DNA of 64,000 bases from Porphyrobacter sp. GA68 (GCF_022605525.1 NZ_JAKQYJ010000001.1:868001-932000), one strand, 5' to 3'; numbered from the stretch's first letter, positions 34,460 through 43,393 are shown. Notes: generated by a model from the sequence alone, not told the origin. Numbers and translations are program-made.

Positions 34460-35485
34460 TTAATTGCCTTGCGTCATGATGTCGGGCGCCGTGCGGACCT
34501 GAGTTCCGGGCTGCCAGCGCGCATCGGGCGGGAACACATCGTCGATCCCGCCGCGGTCGAACGCCCCGTACACGGGGTTGGGCAGCACGAACCAGCCGTT
34601 GCCCCACAACTGCGCCACCTCCCCGCGCAGCGCGATCCGGCGGCGCTCCTGCGCGCCCAGCTCCCGTTCATTGAACAGGTCGGCAAAATCGCCCAAGTTG
34701 TCGCCCACCTGAGCCAGCACGCAATAGCGCGCCGCGATGCGGGCCCGGCGCGCATCCTTGTCGCTGCCAGCAGCGTCCATGCCCCGCACGAACAGGGTTT
34801 CTCCGATGACGAAGTCACCCAGCCCAAGCTGGGCAAAACCGCGCACGGTATCGGCCGCCGTTTCAAGCGCCCTGTTGGTGTTGATTATTGGCGTGATGCC
34901 CGCCTCCCTCAGCGCGCGTACAGCGGCCACCGCACCCGGCACGGGGGCGAGCCGCGCATTGCCGGTCCGTTCCCATTCAGCCCAAATGGCCGGATCGAAC
35001 GGCTGCCCGGAAGCCGCCCGCCAGTATTCGTGTCCCCGGTTCAAAATCAGCGTCTCGTCACCGTCGAAGATTACTGCGGCCGGCTTGCGTCCGCCTCCGG
35101 GCAACAGGCAAGTTTCCGTGCCCAACCCGTCCGGCCGGTCGGGCAGGCCAAGCAGGACCGAAGCGGGCAGCTGCGCGGCGTGCCGTGCCTGCACGTAGGT
35201 CCCCAGCTGACGAAAGGCCTGCACAGACACTGCCGCAGCTTCTGCCGAACTGTAGAGCCACTTGGTGCCGAGCGGCACCGTGCTGCCGTCGGCGGCTGCC
35301 GCCGCAGCGGGTCGCTGCACTTCGCCCGCGACCGGCGGCAGAGTCAGGATTGGCCCATCCGCCACCTGGCTGCGGGTCTGCAAGGCCCGGTCGAGCGCAG
35401 GGGCGACCACCTGGTCGGCGAGCACGGCGCCGGTGGCACAGCCGCTCAGCGCTAGCGCGGCGGCACAAGCAAACAGCACCCGCAT
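34460..35485 (-). CDS. HAD-type acid phosphatase lipoprotein (class B/C, e(P4)-like)
   Basis: A 341-residue lipoprotein with lipobox LSGC (Cys16). The HAD core has motif [10 protein letters not shown] (two Asp), motif [12 protein letters not shown], and a late [12 protein letters not shown] holding the metal-binding Asp pair, matching the acid phosphatase / 5'-nucleotidase e(P4) group. It should dephosphorylate nucleotides or small phosphoesters outside the cytoplasm. It sits between scoA and scoB: its start overlaps the scoA stop by one base and its stop lies 2 bases before the scoB start, so it is co-transcribed with them. The link to ketone metabolism is unclear. Confidence 0.85.
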   Translation of the reverse strand: MRVLFACAAALALSGCATGAVLADQVVAPALDRALQTRSQVADGPILTLPPVAGEVQRPAAAAAADGSTVPLGTKWLYSSAEAAAVSVQAFRQLGTYVQARHAAQLPASVLLGLPDRPDGLGTETCLLPGGGRKPAAVIFDGDETLILNRGHEYWRAASGQPFDPAIWAEWERTGNARLAPVPGAVAAVRALREAGITPIINTNRALETAADTVRGFAQLGLGDFVIGETLFVRGMDAAGSDKDARRARIAARYCVLAQVGDNLGDFADLFNERELGAQERRRIALRGEVAQLWGNGWFVLPNPVYGAFDRGGIDDVFPPDARWQPGTQVRTAPDIMTQGN

Positions 35486-36192
35486 CAGCCTGCCTCCCGC
35501 TCCCGCACGGTTCTGAACTCGATCTTCTTGTCATAGGGAGCGCCCACGATCATGCGCTGAACATAGACGCCGGGCAGGTGGATGCAATCGGGGTCGAGCG
35601 CACCAAGGGGCACGACCTCCTCCACCTCAACGACGCAGACCTTGCCACAGGTCGCGGCAGGAACATTGAAATTGCGCGCCGTTTTGCGAAACACGACATT
35701 GCCGGTTTCGTCCGCCTTCCACGCCTTGACGATGGACAGGTCGGCAAAAATCCCTTGTTCAAGGATGTAATCCTCCCCGTTGAAGCTCTTCACTTCCTTG
35801 CCCGTGGCAACCTGGGTGCCGACGCCGGTCTTGGTGTAGAAGCCCGGGATACCTGCCCCACCGGCCCGCATCCGTTCGGCAAGGGTGCCTTGCGGGCAGA
35901 ACTCGACCTCCAGTTCGCCGGCGAGGTACTGCCGCTCGAACTCCTTGTTCTCGCCCACATAGGAGGAAATCATCTTGCGCACCTGCCGCGTACGCAGCAG
36001 CTTGCCGATCCCTTCATTATCGATGCCGGCGTTGTTGCTGGCAAATGTCAGTCCGGACACGCCGCTGTCGCGGATCGCGTCCAGCAGGCGTTCGGGGATG
36101 CCGCAGAGGCCGAACCCTCCGGCGGCGATCAGCATGTCGTTGCGCAGGAGGCCGTCCAGGGCGGCAGCAGCGTCAGGGTAGAGCTTAGTCAT
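35485..36192 (-). CDS. scoA: 3-oxoacid CoA-transferase subunit A
   Basis: A 235-residue alpha subunit. Visible motifs are IAAGGFGLCGIPERLLDAI, SNNAGIDNEGIGKLL, GAGIPGFYTKTGVGTQVA and RNFNVPAATCGKVCVVEVEE. Start at 36192 gives MTKLYPDAAAALDGLL, the family N-terminus, 21 bases after another ATG that adds seven residues. It is the first gene of scoA-phosphatase-scoB-CaiB. Acts with ScoB in acetoacetate or beta-ketoacid use. Confidence 0.92.
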   Translation of the reverse strand: MTKLYPDAAAALDGLLRNDMLIAAGGFGLCGIPERLLDAIRDSGVSGLTFASNNAGIDNEGIGKLLRTRQVRKMISSYVGENKEFERQYLAGELEVEFCPQGTLAERMRAGGAGIPGFYTKTGVGTQVATGKEVKSFNGEDYILEQGIFADLSIVKAWKADETGNVVFRKTARNFNVPAATCGKVCVVEVEEVVPLGALDPDCIHLPGVYVQRMIVGAPYDKKIEFRTVREREAG

Positions 36193-36289
36193 GTGGGCGG
36201 GGTCTAGCGCCACGCCGGCACCCTGTCACCACCAGTGACGCATACGTATGAAGTTGCACCAAACGCAACACACCGGTCGCATTTAGCAC

Positions 36290-36318
36290 TTGCACAATTT
36301 GCTGCACTGCGGCATATC
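36290..36318 (+). promoter_or_regulatory. Candidate promoter for an intergenic small RNA
   Basis: TTGCAC (36290-36295), 17 bases, CATATC (36313-36318). The -10 is weak, but a similar CATATG element follows a good -35 at groES in this window. Predicted start is near 36325, at the base of the first hairpin. Confidence 0.4.
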
Positions 36319-36324
36319 TCTCCC

Positions 36325-36389
36325 TGCCTTTCAGGCATCCTCTCCCAAACTATTCAGCCCGGCCGGTTCGTCCTGCCGGGCTTTTCTTT
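36325..36389 (+). ncRNA. Candidate trans-acting small RNA, about 65 nt
   Basis: Between divergent scoA and the CDC48 gene, in a 361-base gap. Layout 5' to 3': hairpin TGCCT-TTC-AGGCA (36325-36337), single-stranded C-rich segment CATCCTCTCCCAAAC containing the anti-Shine-Dalgarno-like CCTCTCCC (36339-36346), and a strong intrinsic terminator (36356-36388). No open frame fits. This is the classic build of alphaproteobacterial sRNAs that mask ribosome-binding sites; mmgR/suhB-type RNAs look similar in outline, but I cannot confirm homology. The remainder of the gap (36391-36553) shows nothing I can name. Confidence 0.5.
36356..36388 (+). terminator. Rho-independent terminator of the small RNA
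   Basis: AGCCCGGC (36356-36363), an 11-base loop, GCCGGGCT (36375-36382), then TTTCTTT. No protein gene on this strand ends upstream within several kilobases, so the terminator must serve a non-coding transcript. Confidence 0.75.
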
Positions 36390-36553
36390 GCGTCCTGGCT
36401 GCGTGATGCAGCAGCCCGATTGGCTGGCTGCTGAGATGGCAAGCCGCGAATGCATGCGCCGCTTGGACCTTTCGCTGCGACCATGCATTGGAACTGGCGC
36501 GCGCTTCTCCTAGCTAGGCGGCAACACAACGATCTTTACTGGAGACTTGCCTC

Positions 36554-38860
36554 ATGGCCGAAGCCGACGCCGCCGTCGCTGATCGCACCACCCGACTGCA
36601 GGTCGCGCCTGCCCGGCAGGAAGAGTCAGGCCAAGGCATTGCCCGCATGCCGCGTACGGCCTTTCAGGCGCTCGGCATCACGGAAGGCGACGTGGTGGAG
36701 ATCACTGGAAAGCGCACAACCGCCGCGATCGCCATGCCCGCCTATGATGAAGATCAGGCCTTGTCGGTGGTGCGTCTCGACGGGTTGCAGCGCGGCAATG
36801 CAGAGGTCGGCTCGGGCGAACATGTGCAGGTCGCGGCGGCGGAAAGCCGCGCGGCAACCCGCGTCGTGTTCGCACCGGCCCAGCGCGAGATGCGGCTGCA
36901 GGGACCGACCCAGGCGTTGAAGCGCAATTTTTTCCGCAAGCCGCTGGTCGCAGGTGATCTCGTGGCGACCACCGGGCAGCAGTCGGTGCAGAACATGCCG
37001 CCGCAGGTCGCTCGCATGTTCAACGCCCCGGCCTATGCCCTGACGCAGATTCGCCTGACCGTTGTGGCAACCGTGCCCAAGGGTATTGTTCATATCGACG
37101 AGAACACCGAAGTCGAACTGCGCGCCGAGTTCGAGGAACCGCGCGACGGGCGCGCCACGGTGAATTACGACGACGTGGGCGGGATGGGAGACACGATCGA
37201 CCAGCTGCGCGAAATGGTCGAACTGCCCCTGCGCTACCCCGAACTGTTCACCCGGCTTGGCGTCGATCCGCCCAAAGGCGTCCTTCTTCACGGCCCGCCG
37301 GGCACCGGCAAGACGCGGCTTGCGCAGGCCGTGGCGAACGAGAGCGATGCCAGCTTCTTCACCATCAACGGCCCCGAGATCATGGGGTCGGGCTATGGCG
37401 AGAGCGAGAAGCGCCTGCGCGAAGTGTTCGAAGAGGCATCCAAGTCCGCCCCTGCGATCATCTTCATCGACGAGATCGATTCAATCGCCCCGAAACGCAG
37501 CCAGGTGTCCGGCGAGGCGGAGAAGCGGCTGGTTGCGCAGCTGCTCACCCTGATGGACGGGCTCGAGGCGCGGGCGAATCTGGTCGTCATCGCTGCGACC
37601 AACCGACCTGACGCGATCGATGAGGCGCTGCGTCGCCCCGGCCGATTTGATCGCGAGATCGTCATCGGTGTGCCCGACCAGCACGGCCGGCGCGAGATTC
37701 TCGCAATCCATACCCGCGGGATGCCGCTGGGCGACAAGGTGGACCTGTCGGAACTGGCCCGCGGCACGCACGGCTTCGTCGGAGCCGACATCGCCGCCCT
37801 GGCGCGGGAAGCCGCGATCGAGGCAGTGCGCCGGATCATGCCGCGCCTCAACCTCGACGAACGCACCATCCCCGCGGACGTGCTGGAGGATCTTCACGTC
37901 AGCCGGGAAGACTTCCTCAGCGCGCTCAAGCGAGTTCAGCCGTCCGCCATGCGCGAGGTGATGGTCCAGGTGCCCAACGTCAGCTGGAGCGACATCGGCG
38001 GCGTCGGCGATGCAATCGAGTCGCTCAAGGAAGGCATCGAGCTGCCGCTGAAGAACCCTGAGGCGTTCGAGCGGCTGGGCATTCGGCCGGCCAAGGGGTT
38101 CCTGCTCTACGGACCGCCCGGCACCGGCAAGACGCTGCTCGCGAAGGCGGTCGCGCGAGAGGCGGAAGCAAACTTCATCTCCATGAAATCGTCGGACCTG
38201 CTGTCCAAATGGTATGGCGAGTCCGAGCAGCAGATTGCCCGGCTGTTCGCCCGTGCCAGGGCCGTTGCGCCCTGCGTCGTGTTCATCGACGAGATCGACT
38301 CGCTGGTTCCGGCACGCGGGTCGGGGCAGGGCGAGCCCTCCGTGACCGGCCGCGTGGTCAACACAATGCTGGCCGAGATGGACGGGCTGGAGGAACTGCA
38401 ATCGGTGGTCGTCATCGGCGCGACCAATCGCCCGAACCTCGTCGACCCGGCCTTGCTGCGCCCAGGCCGCTTTGACGAACTGGTCTATGTCGGCACACCT
38501 GATGAGGCCGGTCGTGAACGTATTCTGGGCATTCACACGCGCGACATGCCCCTTGCCAGCGATGTGGACCTGGCGCGCGTGGCCGGTGATACGGACCGCT
38601 TCACCGGCGCCGACCTTGAGGATTTGGTCCGGAGGGCTGGCTTGACTGCATTGCGCCGAGCCGGCGGCGACGTGGTGGAAGTGCGGGCAGAGGATTTCAG
38701 CAAGGCTCTGGAAGACAGCAGAGCCACCGTCACTCGGCAAATGGAAGAGGAGTACATGAAACTGCGCGGGGAGCTGAAAGCACGGGCCGCACAGGTGCAG
38801 CCGATCGGCTTCATCACGGAAGGCATGCTGGCGCCCACGCGGGAGCGTAAGCACGGCTAG
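36554..38860 (+). CDS. CDC48/VCP-type two-ring AAA ATPase
   Basis: A 768-residue bacterial member of the CDC48 family. The N-terminal double-psi barrel (about 12-190) begins LQVAPARQEESGQGIARMPR. D1 has GPPGTGKT at 247-254 and FIDEIDS near 304; D2 has GPPGTGKT at 520-527 and VFIDEIDSLVPAR near 576. Arg-finger segments ALRRPGRFDRE and LLRPGRFDE are present in each. Such ATPases unfold or extract proteins. There is no C-terminal HbYX motif (the end is RKHG), so direct docking on a proteasome is not suggested, and no proteasome gene is nearby. GGAG lies 10 bases before the start. Confidence 0.92.
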   Translation: MAEADAAVADRTTRLQVAPARQEESGQGIARMPRTAFQALGITEGDVVEITGKRTTAAIAMPAYDEDQALSVVRLDGLQRGNAEVGSGEHVQVAAAESRAATRVVFAPAQREMRLQGPTQALKRNFFRKPLVAGDLVATTGQQSVQNMPPQVARMFNAPAYALTQIRLTVVATVPKGIVHIDENTEVELRAEFEEPRDGRATVNYDDVGGMGDTIDQLREMVELPLRYPELFTRLGVDPPKGVLLHGPPGTGKTRLAQAVANESDASFFTINGPEIMGSGYGESEKRLREVFEEASKSAPAIIFIDEIDSIAPKRSQVSGEAEKRLVAQLLTLMDGLEARANLVVIAATNRPDAIDEALRRPGRFDREIVIGVPDQHGRREILAIHTRGMPLGDKVDLSELARGTHGFVGADIAALAREAAIEAVRRIMPRLNLDERTIPADVLEDLHVSREDFLSALKRVQPSAMREVMVQVPNVSWSDIGGVGDAIESLKEGIELPLKNPEAFERLGIRPAKGFLLYGPPGTGKTLLAKAVAREAEANFISMKSSDLLSKWYGESEQQIARLFARARAVAPCVVFIDEIDSLVPARGSGQGEPSVTGRVVNTMLAEMDGLEELQSVVVIGATNRPNLVDPALLRPGRFDELVYVGTPDEAGRERILGIHTRDMPLASDVDLARVAGDTDRFTGADLEDLVRRAGLTALRRAGGDVVEVRAEDFSKALEDSRATVTRQMEEEYMKLRGELKARAAQVQPIGFITEGMLAPTRERKHG

Positions 38861-38880
38861 TTCCGACGCTTTGGCAAAGC

Positions 38881-38924
38881 GGGCCGGGCGAGCCTCACGT
38901 CCACGTCGTTTACCTGCCCGGCCC
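38881..38924 (+). terminator. Long-loop hairpin after the CDC48 gene
   Basis: GGGCCGGGC (38881-38889) pairs perfectly with GCCCGGCCC (38916-38924) across a 26-base loop, 20 bases after the CDC48 stop. No T-run follows. Likely marks the transcript end, but factor-independent termination is doubtful. Confidence 0.4.
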
Positions 38925-38954
38925 CTGCTCTAAGGCGTAACAGCCCAACTCCTC

Positions 38955-38979
38955 GGAACACACGCTGTTTTCGCGGGTA
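38955..38979 (+). promoter_or_regulatory. Candidate EcfG-type general-stress promoter for DUF1328
   Basis: GGAAC (38955-38959), 16 bases, GGTA (38976-38979). Against the EcfG consensus GGAAC-N16/17-CGTT it matches GGAAC and GT. The same GGAAC-N17-GTA arrangement precedes the DUF2382 cassette at 7061-7085. It lies 61 bases before the DUF1328 start. Confidence 0.4.
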
Positions 38980-39040
38980 TCTTTATCGAGAGGCCGGCAT
39001 CATGGGATGCTGTCCAGTAGATTAAAAGGGGCAACAGGTT

Positions 39041-39214
39041 ATGATTAAGTGGGCAATTATTTTCGCCGTTCTTGCGCTGGTAATGGGTGTTCTTGGATTT
39101 GGAGGGCTCGCCGGAGCGTTCATGAGCATAGCTCAGGTACTTTTCTGGCTGGCGGTGATTATCGCAGTGGTGCTGTTCGTGCTCGGCCTCACTGTCTATA
39201 AGAAGGTCACGTGA
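39041..39214 (+). CDS. DUF1328 (YtjA-family) small membrane protein
   Basis: A 57-residue protein of two transmembrane helices: MIKWAIIFAVLALVMGVLGF, a Gly-rich turn (GGLAGAFMSIAQ), then VLFWLAVIIAVVLFVLGL and a short basic tail. This is the full DUF1328 signature (YtjA). Such proteins are typical stress-induced small membrane proteins of unknown action. AAGGGG lies about 10 bases upstream of the ATG. A GGAAC-type promoter fits stress control. It is too short to appear in length-filtered gene lists. Confidence 0.88.
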   Translation: MIKWAIIFAVLALVMGVLGFGGLAGAFMSIAQVLFWLAVIIAVVLFVLGLTVYKKVT

Positions 39215-39268
39215 ATGTGATGCAGCCCGACCGTGTGGTGTTTTCGGGCGCTGCCGAGAAATAGCCAA

Positions 39269-39297
39269 ATGCCGGGGTTTCGCGTGAATCCCGGCAT
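39269..39297. terminator. Hairpin between DUF1328 and the AI-2E exporter gene
   Basis: ATGCCGGG (39269-39276), 13-base loop, CCCGGCAT (39290-39297): a perfect 8-bp stem 55 bases after the DUF1328 stop. T-run weak (CATT), so termination is likely but not certain. Confidence 0.5.
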
Positions 39298-39332
39298 CAT
39301 TCCGAACGGCACACATTCTGGAAGGTGAGGGG

Positions 39333-40397
39333 ATGGAGCAACGGCAGTTCCTCAGGCTGACGGACCGTGCACTGGTGCGCGGCACGTTGATTGTCCTGGC
39401 GCTTGTTTCGCTGGTTCTGCTCGCGTGGCAGCTGCGCGGCATCTTGATGCTGGTATTCGGCGCGGTGCTGGTCGCAGTAATTTTTCGCGCACTTGCGCAA
39501 CCGATTAGACGGATAACCGGAATGCCGGACGGGTTGGCGGTCGGCATTGCCGTTCTGCTGGTTGCCGGTGTGCTGGTTCTTGTCGGGTGGCTCTTCGGCG
39601 CGGAGATGGCGGCGCAGGTCCGCACCCTGATCGATATCCTTCCTGGCGCATGGCAGTCGTTCGAGTTTCGCGTAGGCGATTATGCGCTGGGCGAGCAGCT
39701 GCGCGCTATGGTGGCCGATGCTACACCCAGCGGGACGGGACTGCTGACCAACATCGGCGGCGTCGTTTTGTCGCTGGGCACTGCCATCACGGACACGCTG
39801 ATTGTTCTGGTGGGCGGCATCTATCTCGCCATGCAGCCGCGGCTCTACCGCACCGGCACTCTCAAGCTGGTGCCGAAACAGCGTCGCGGCTTGATCGCGG
39901 AGGCGATGGATCACAGCGGCAATGCGCTCCGGCTGTGGCTGAAGGGCCAGCTTATCTCCATGACCGTGATTGGCTTTCTCACGGGGCTGGGCCTGTGGCT
40001 GCTCGATGTGCCGTCCGCTATCGCCCTCGGCCTGCTGGCCGGGCTGCTCGAATTCATCCCGCTGGCCGGCCCTGTGCTCGCCGCGATACCCGCGCTCCTG
40101 ATCGCGCTGGCGGTCGATCCCTCGCTGGCGCTGTGGGTGCTGGGCCTGTACATCGTTATCCAGCAGATCGAGGGCAACGTGCTGCAGCCGGTGGTGCAGC
40201 AGTACGCGGTGGACCTGCCCGCGGTAATCCTGCTGTTCTCGCTGCTCGCCTTCGCCACCCTGTTCGGGGTGGTGGGCATCATCCTCGCCGCGCCGCTGAC
40301 GGTGGTGGTCTATGTGATGGTGAAGCGGCTGTATGTGCGCGAAGTGCTGGACACGCCCACCCCGGTGCCGGGCGAGGACGAGGAACAGGCTTCATGA
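39333..40397 (+). CDS. AI-2E family transporter (PerM-like permease)
   Basis: A 354-residue membrane protein of the AI-2 exporter superfamily. It starts with two hydrophobic helices, has a middle soluble region (about 85-150), and the conserved C-terminal block: KGQLISMTVIGFLTGLGLWL, FIPLAGPVLAAIPALLIALA, YIVIQQIEGNVLQPVVQQYA, ending in four or more helices. Substrates range from autoinducer-2 to sodium or unknown solutes; none can be assigned. GGAAGGTGAGGGG just before the ATG is a strong ribosome-binding site. Confidence 0.88.
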   Translation: MEQRQFLRLTDRALVRGTLIVLALVSLVLLAWQLRGILMLVFGAVLVAVIFRALAQPIRRITGMPDGLAVGIAVLLVAGVLVLVGWLFGAEMAAQVRTLIDILPGAWQSFEFRVGDYALGEQLRAMVADATPSGTGLLTNIGGVVLSLGTAITDTLIVLVGGIYLAMQPRLYRTGTLKLVPKQRRGLIAEAMDHSGNALRLWLKGQLISMTVIGFLTGLGLWLLDVPSAIALGLLAGLLEFIPLAGPVLAAIPALLIALAVDPSLALWVLGLYIVIQQIEGNVLQPVVQQYAVDLPAVILLFSLLAFATLFGVVGIILAAPLTVVVYVMVKRLYVREVLDTPTPVPGEDEEQAS

Positions 40398-40428
40398 AGT
40401 CCAGTTGGGGCCGGCGCTCTTCCTGCAG

Positions 40429-40460
40429 GCTTTGATGCGAGAGCGGGTTGCCGTCAAAGC
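40429..40460. terminator. Inverted repeat between convergent AI-2E and polA genes
   Basis: GCTTTGA (40429-40435) and TCAAAGC (40454-40460), a perfect 7-bp stem with an 18-base loop, in an 84-base convergent gap. No T-run. Possible bidirectional transcript end. Confidence 0.3.
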
Positions 40461-40481
40461 GAGGCCCGACCGGCTCTTTAT

Positions 40482-43334
40482 TCAATGCGCCGCGCCCCAG
40501 CTTTTCCCCACGCCAACCTCGACCCCCAGCGGAACCGACAGCTGAACCTGCGGAACGGCCGCCTCCTCCATCACGCGGCGGATGACCGGGGTGGCCTGTT
40601 CCACCAGCGCCTCGGGAAGTTCGAACACGAGTTCGTCGTGCACCTGCAACAGCATCCGCACGCCGTTTGTTCGGTCAGGGTGCAGTCCGGCGGCTGCCAG
40701 CGCAGGGTTCATCCGGACCATGGCCCGCTTGATGATATCCGCGCTGGTCCCCTGAATCGGAGCGTTGATCGCGGCGCGTTCCGATCCCGACCGCTCGTTC
40801 TGGTTCTTTGAACGGATGCGCGGGAACCAGGTCTTGCGGCCGAACAGCGTTTCTGAATAGCCGCGTTCGCGCACCTCTTCCAGCGTGCGCACGATGTACT
40901 GCTGAATGCCCGGAAAGCGGGCGAAATAGGTGTCGATCAACGCCTGCGCCTCGTCGGCCTCGATCCCCAGCCGTCCGGCGAGACCCCACCGGGAGATCCC
41001 GTAGAGAATTGCAAAGTTGATGGTCTTGGCCTGCGCCCGTGTGTCGCGGTCAACGGTGCCGAACATCTCGGCCGCGGTCCGCGAATGGATGTCCTCGCCA
41101 TTGGCGAACGCTTCGCGCAGGGCCGGGACGTCGGCCATGTGCGCGGCGAGGCGCAGTTCGATCTGCGAATAGTCGGCGGCGAGCAGGACATTGCCTTCTT
41201 CCGCCACGAAGGCATCGCGGATCTGGCGGCCGATTTCCGTCCTGATCGGGATGTTCTGCAGGTTCGGATCGGTCGAGGACAGGCGACCAGTCTGCGCGCC
41301 AACCAGAGAATAGGACGTATGTACCCGCCCGGTGCGCGCGTTTATCGCGGCTTGCAGGGCGTCGGTGTAGGTGGTCTTGAGCTTGGTCAGCTGACGCCAT
41401 TCGAGCACCTTGCCCGCGATCGGCGCGCCGTTGGCGGCGAGGTGTTCCAGCACCGTGAGATCGGTCGAATACTGCCCGCTCTTGCCTTTCTTCCCGCCCT
41501 TGTAGCCCATCTTGTCGAACAGGATGTCGCCCAGTTGTTTGGGACTGCCGATGGCGAAGGGTTCGCCCGCCAGCGCGTGAATTTCGCCTTCCAGACGGGC
41601 GGTCACGTGCGCGAACTCGTCCGACAGCTTGCTCAGTGCCGCCCGGTCGACCCGGATTCCGTGGCGTTCCATTCCCGCCACCACGGGGATGAGCGGGCGG
41701 TCCACCCGTTCGTAGATGCGCGTGCCGCCTTCCAGCGGCAGGCGGGGTTTCAACTGGTGATAAAGGCGCAGGGTCACATCGGCATCCTCGGCGGCGTACT
41801 GGGTCGCCTTGTCCAAGGGTACTTCGCCGAACGAGATCTGCTTCTTGCCGGTGCCGCAGATGTCCTTGAAGGTGAGGGTGGTGTGGGCAAGGTGCCGTTC
41901 GCTCAGTTCATCCATCCCGTGCCCGCCGCCGATACCCTGTTCAGCGCGGCCGGCATCGAGGTCGAAGCTCATGATCATGGTGTCGTCGATGGGTGCCACC
42001 GTGATGTCGTGGCGGGCAAGGATGTTGAGGTCGTATTTGATGTTGTGGCCGACCTTGCGCACCGCGTCGCTTTCCAAGAGCGGCTTGAGGAGAGCAAGGG
42101 CGGCTGCGCGGTCGACCTGCTCGGGTTTGTCGGCGAGCAGATCGTTGCCGCCATGGCCGAAGGGAATATAGCAGGCGTCGTTTGGTCCCAGCGCCAGGCT
42201 GATCCCGACGAGTTCGGCATTCATTGCATCGAGCGCGCTGGTCTCGGTGTCCAGCGCGACGAGCCGCGCGGCGGCTGCGCGCGCGATCCACGCCTCCAGC
42301 CGATCAATGGTCTGGACGCATTCATAGGCGGTCCTGTCCAGCGGGGCGCCGGCAGGCGCCGGCAGGCCACCGGCGGCAGGCGTATCGGCCGCTCCGGCGG
42401 CGCCTGTCTTGGCCGGGTAGAGCTGTGTCCTGGGGCCAGGACTGCCGCTGCCATTGTCAAGCCGCCGGAGCAGGCTGACAAAGCCATGCCTTTCCAGAAA
42501 TGCGGCGAGGGGTTCGCGCGGGATACTGCCGAGGTTCAGATCATCGAGCGGTATGGGGAGCGGCGCATCTTCCTTCAGCGTCACCAGCACCCGGCTCAGT
42601 TCCGCCATTTCGCGCCCTTCCAGCAGCCGTTCGCGCAACTTGGATGGCTTCATCCCCTCTGCTGCGTCGAGCGCGGCACCGAGCGAGCCGTGATCCGCGA
42701 TGAGCTTGGACGCGGTTTTCGGCCCGATCCCGAAAATGCCCGGCACATTGTCCACGCTGTCACCCATCAGCGCCAACACGTCGCCCACCAGATGCGGGGG
42801 CACGCCAAACTTTTCTTCCACCTCGGCAACGCCGATCCGCTGCCCCTTCATGGTGTCGAGCATATCGATGGAGCCGCCGCCGTCACTGCTCTCGCCGACC
42901 AGCTGCATCAAATCCTTGTCCGACGACACGATGGTGACGTTCCAGCCCTGCGCCGTCGCTGCGCGGGCGTAGGAGGCGATGATGTCGTCGGCCTCCAGTC
43001 CGGCTTCCTCGATGCAGGGCAGGCTGAACGCGCGCGTCGCGTCGCGGATCAGCGCGAACTGCGGACGCAGATCCTCCGGCGGTTCGGGCCGATGCGCCTT
43101 GTATTCGGCATAGATTTCGTTGCGGAAGCTGGTGGAATCCTTGTCGAGGATCACCGCGAGATGCGTTGGCCCCTCCGCCTTGTCGAGATCCTCTGCCAGC
43201 TTCCACAACATGGTGGTGTAGCCGTAGACCGCCCCCACCGGAGTGCCTTCCGGGTTGGTCAGCGGCGGCAGGCGATGATAGGCGCGGAAGATGTAGGCAG
43301 ACCCATCCACGAGATAGAGGTGCGGCTTTGGCAT
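40482..43334 (-). CDS. polA: DNA polymerase I
   Basis: A 950-residue polymerase with all three domains. The 5' nuclease (about 1-310) has LYLVDGSAYIFRAYH and metal-binding GLEADDIIASYAR. The 3'-5' exonuclease (about 345-540) is intact: LVALDTETSALDAMNAEL keeps the DxE pair and YAAEDADVTLRLY keeps the third acidic site, unlike the dead exonuclease of some relatives. The polymerase domain has motif A AADYSQIELR, the O-helix region KTINFAILYGISRWG and motif C QVHDELVFEL. Start at 43334 gives MPKPHLYLVDGSAY. Role: Okazaki-fragment processing and repair. Confidence 0.95.
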   Translation of the reverse strand: MPKPHLYLVDGSAYIFRAYHRLPPLTNPEGTPVGAVYGYTTMLWKLAEDLDKAEGPTHLAVILDKDSTSFRNEIYAEYKAHRPEPPEDLRPQFALIRDATRAFSLPCIEEAGLEADDIIASYARAATAQGWNVTIVSSDKDLMQLVGESSDGGGSIDMLDTMKGQRIGVAEVEEKFGVPPHLVGDVLALMGDSVDNVPGIFGIGPKTASKLIADHGSLGAALDAAEGMKPSKLRERLLEGREMAELSRVLVTLKEDAPLPIPLDDLNLGSIPREPLAAFLERHGFVSLLRRLDNGSGSPGPRTQLYPAKTGAAGAADTPAAGGLPAPAGAPLDRTAYECVQTIDRLEAWIARAAAARLVALDTETSALDAMNAELVGISLALGPNDACYIPFGHGGNDLLADKPEQVDRAAALALLKPLLESDAVRKVGHNIKYDLNILARHDITVAPIDDTMIMSFDLDAGRAEQGIGGGHGMDELSERHLAHTTLTFKDICGTGKKQISFGEVPLDKATQYAAEDADVTLRLYHQLKPRLPLEGGTRIYERVDRPLIPVVAGMERHGIRVDRAALSKLSDEFAHVTARLEGEIHALAGEPFAIGSPKQLGDILFDKMGYKGGKKGKSGQYSTDLTVLEHLAANGAPIAGKVLEWRQLTKLKTTYTDALQAAINARTGRVHTSYSLVGAQTGRLSSTDPNLQNIPIRTEIGRQIRDAFVAEEGNVLLAADYSQIELRLAAHMADVPALREAFANGEDIHSRTAAEMFGTVDRDTRAQAKTINFAILYGISRWGLAGRLGIEADEAQALIDTYFARFPGIQQYIVRTLEEVRERGYSETLFGRKTWFPRIRSKNQNERSGSERAAINAPIQGTSADIIKRAMVRMNPALAAAGLHPDRTNGVRMLLQVHDELVFELPEALVEQATPVIRRVMEEAAVPQVQLSVPLGVEVGVGKSWGAAH

Positions 43335-43393
43335 GAAAGCCGCGTTAGCAGGCGGCGCGGCGCCCGACGAGAGGCATCTGGTTCCACCGCTCA

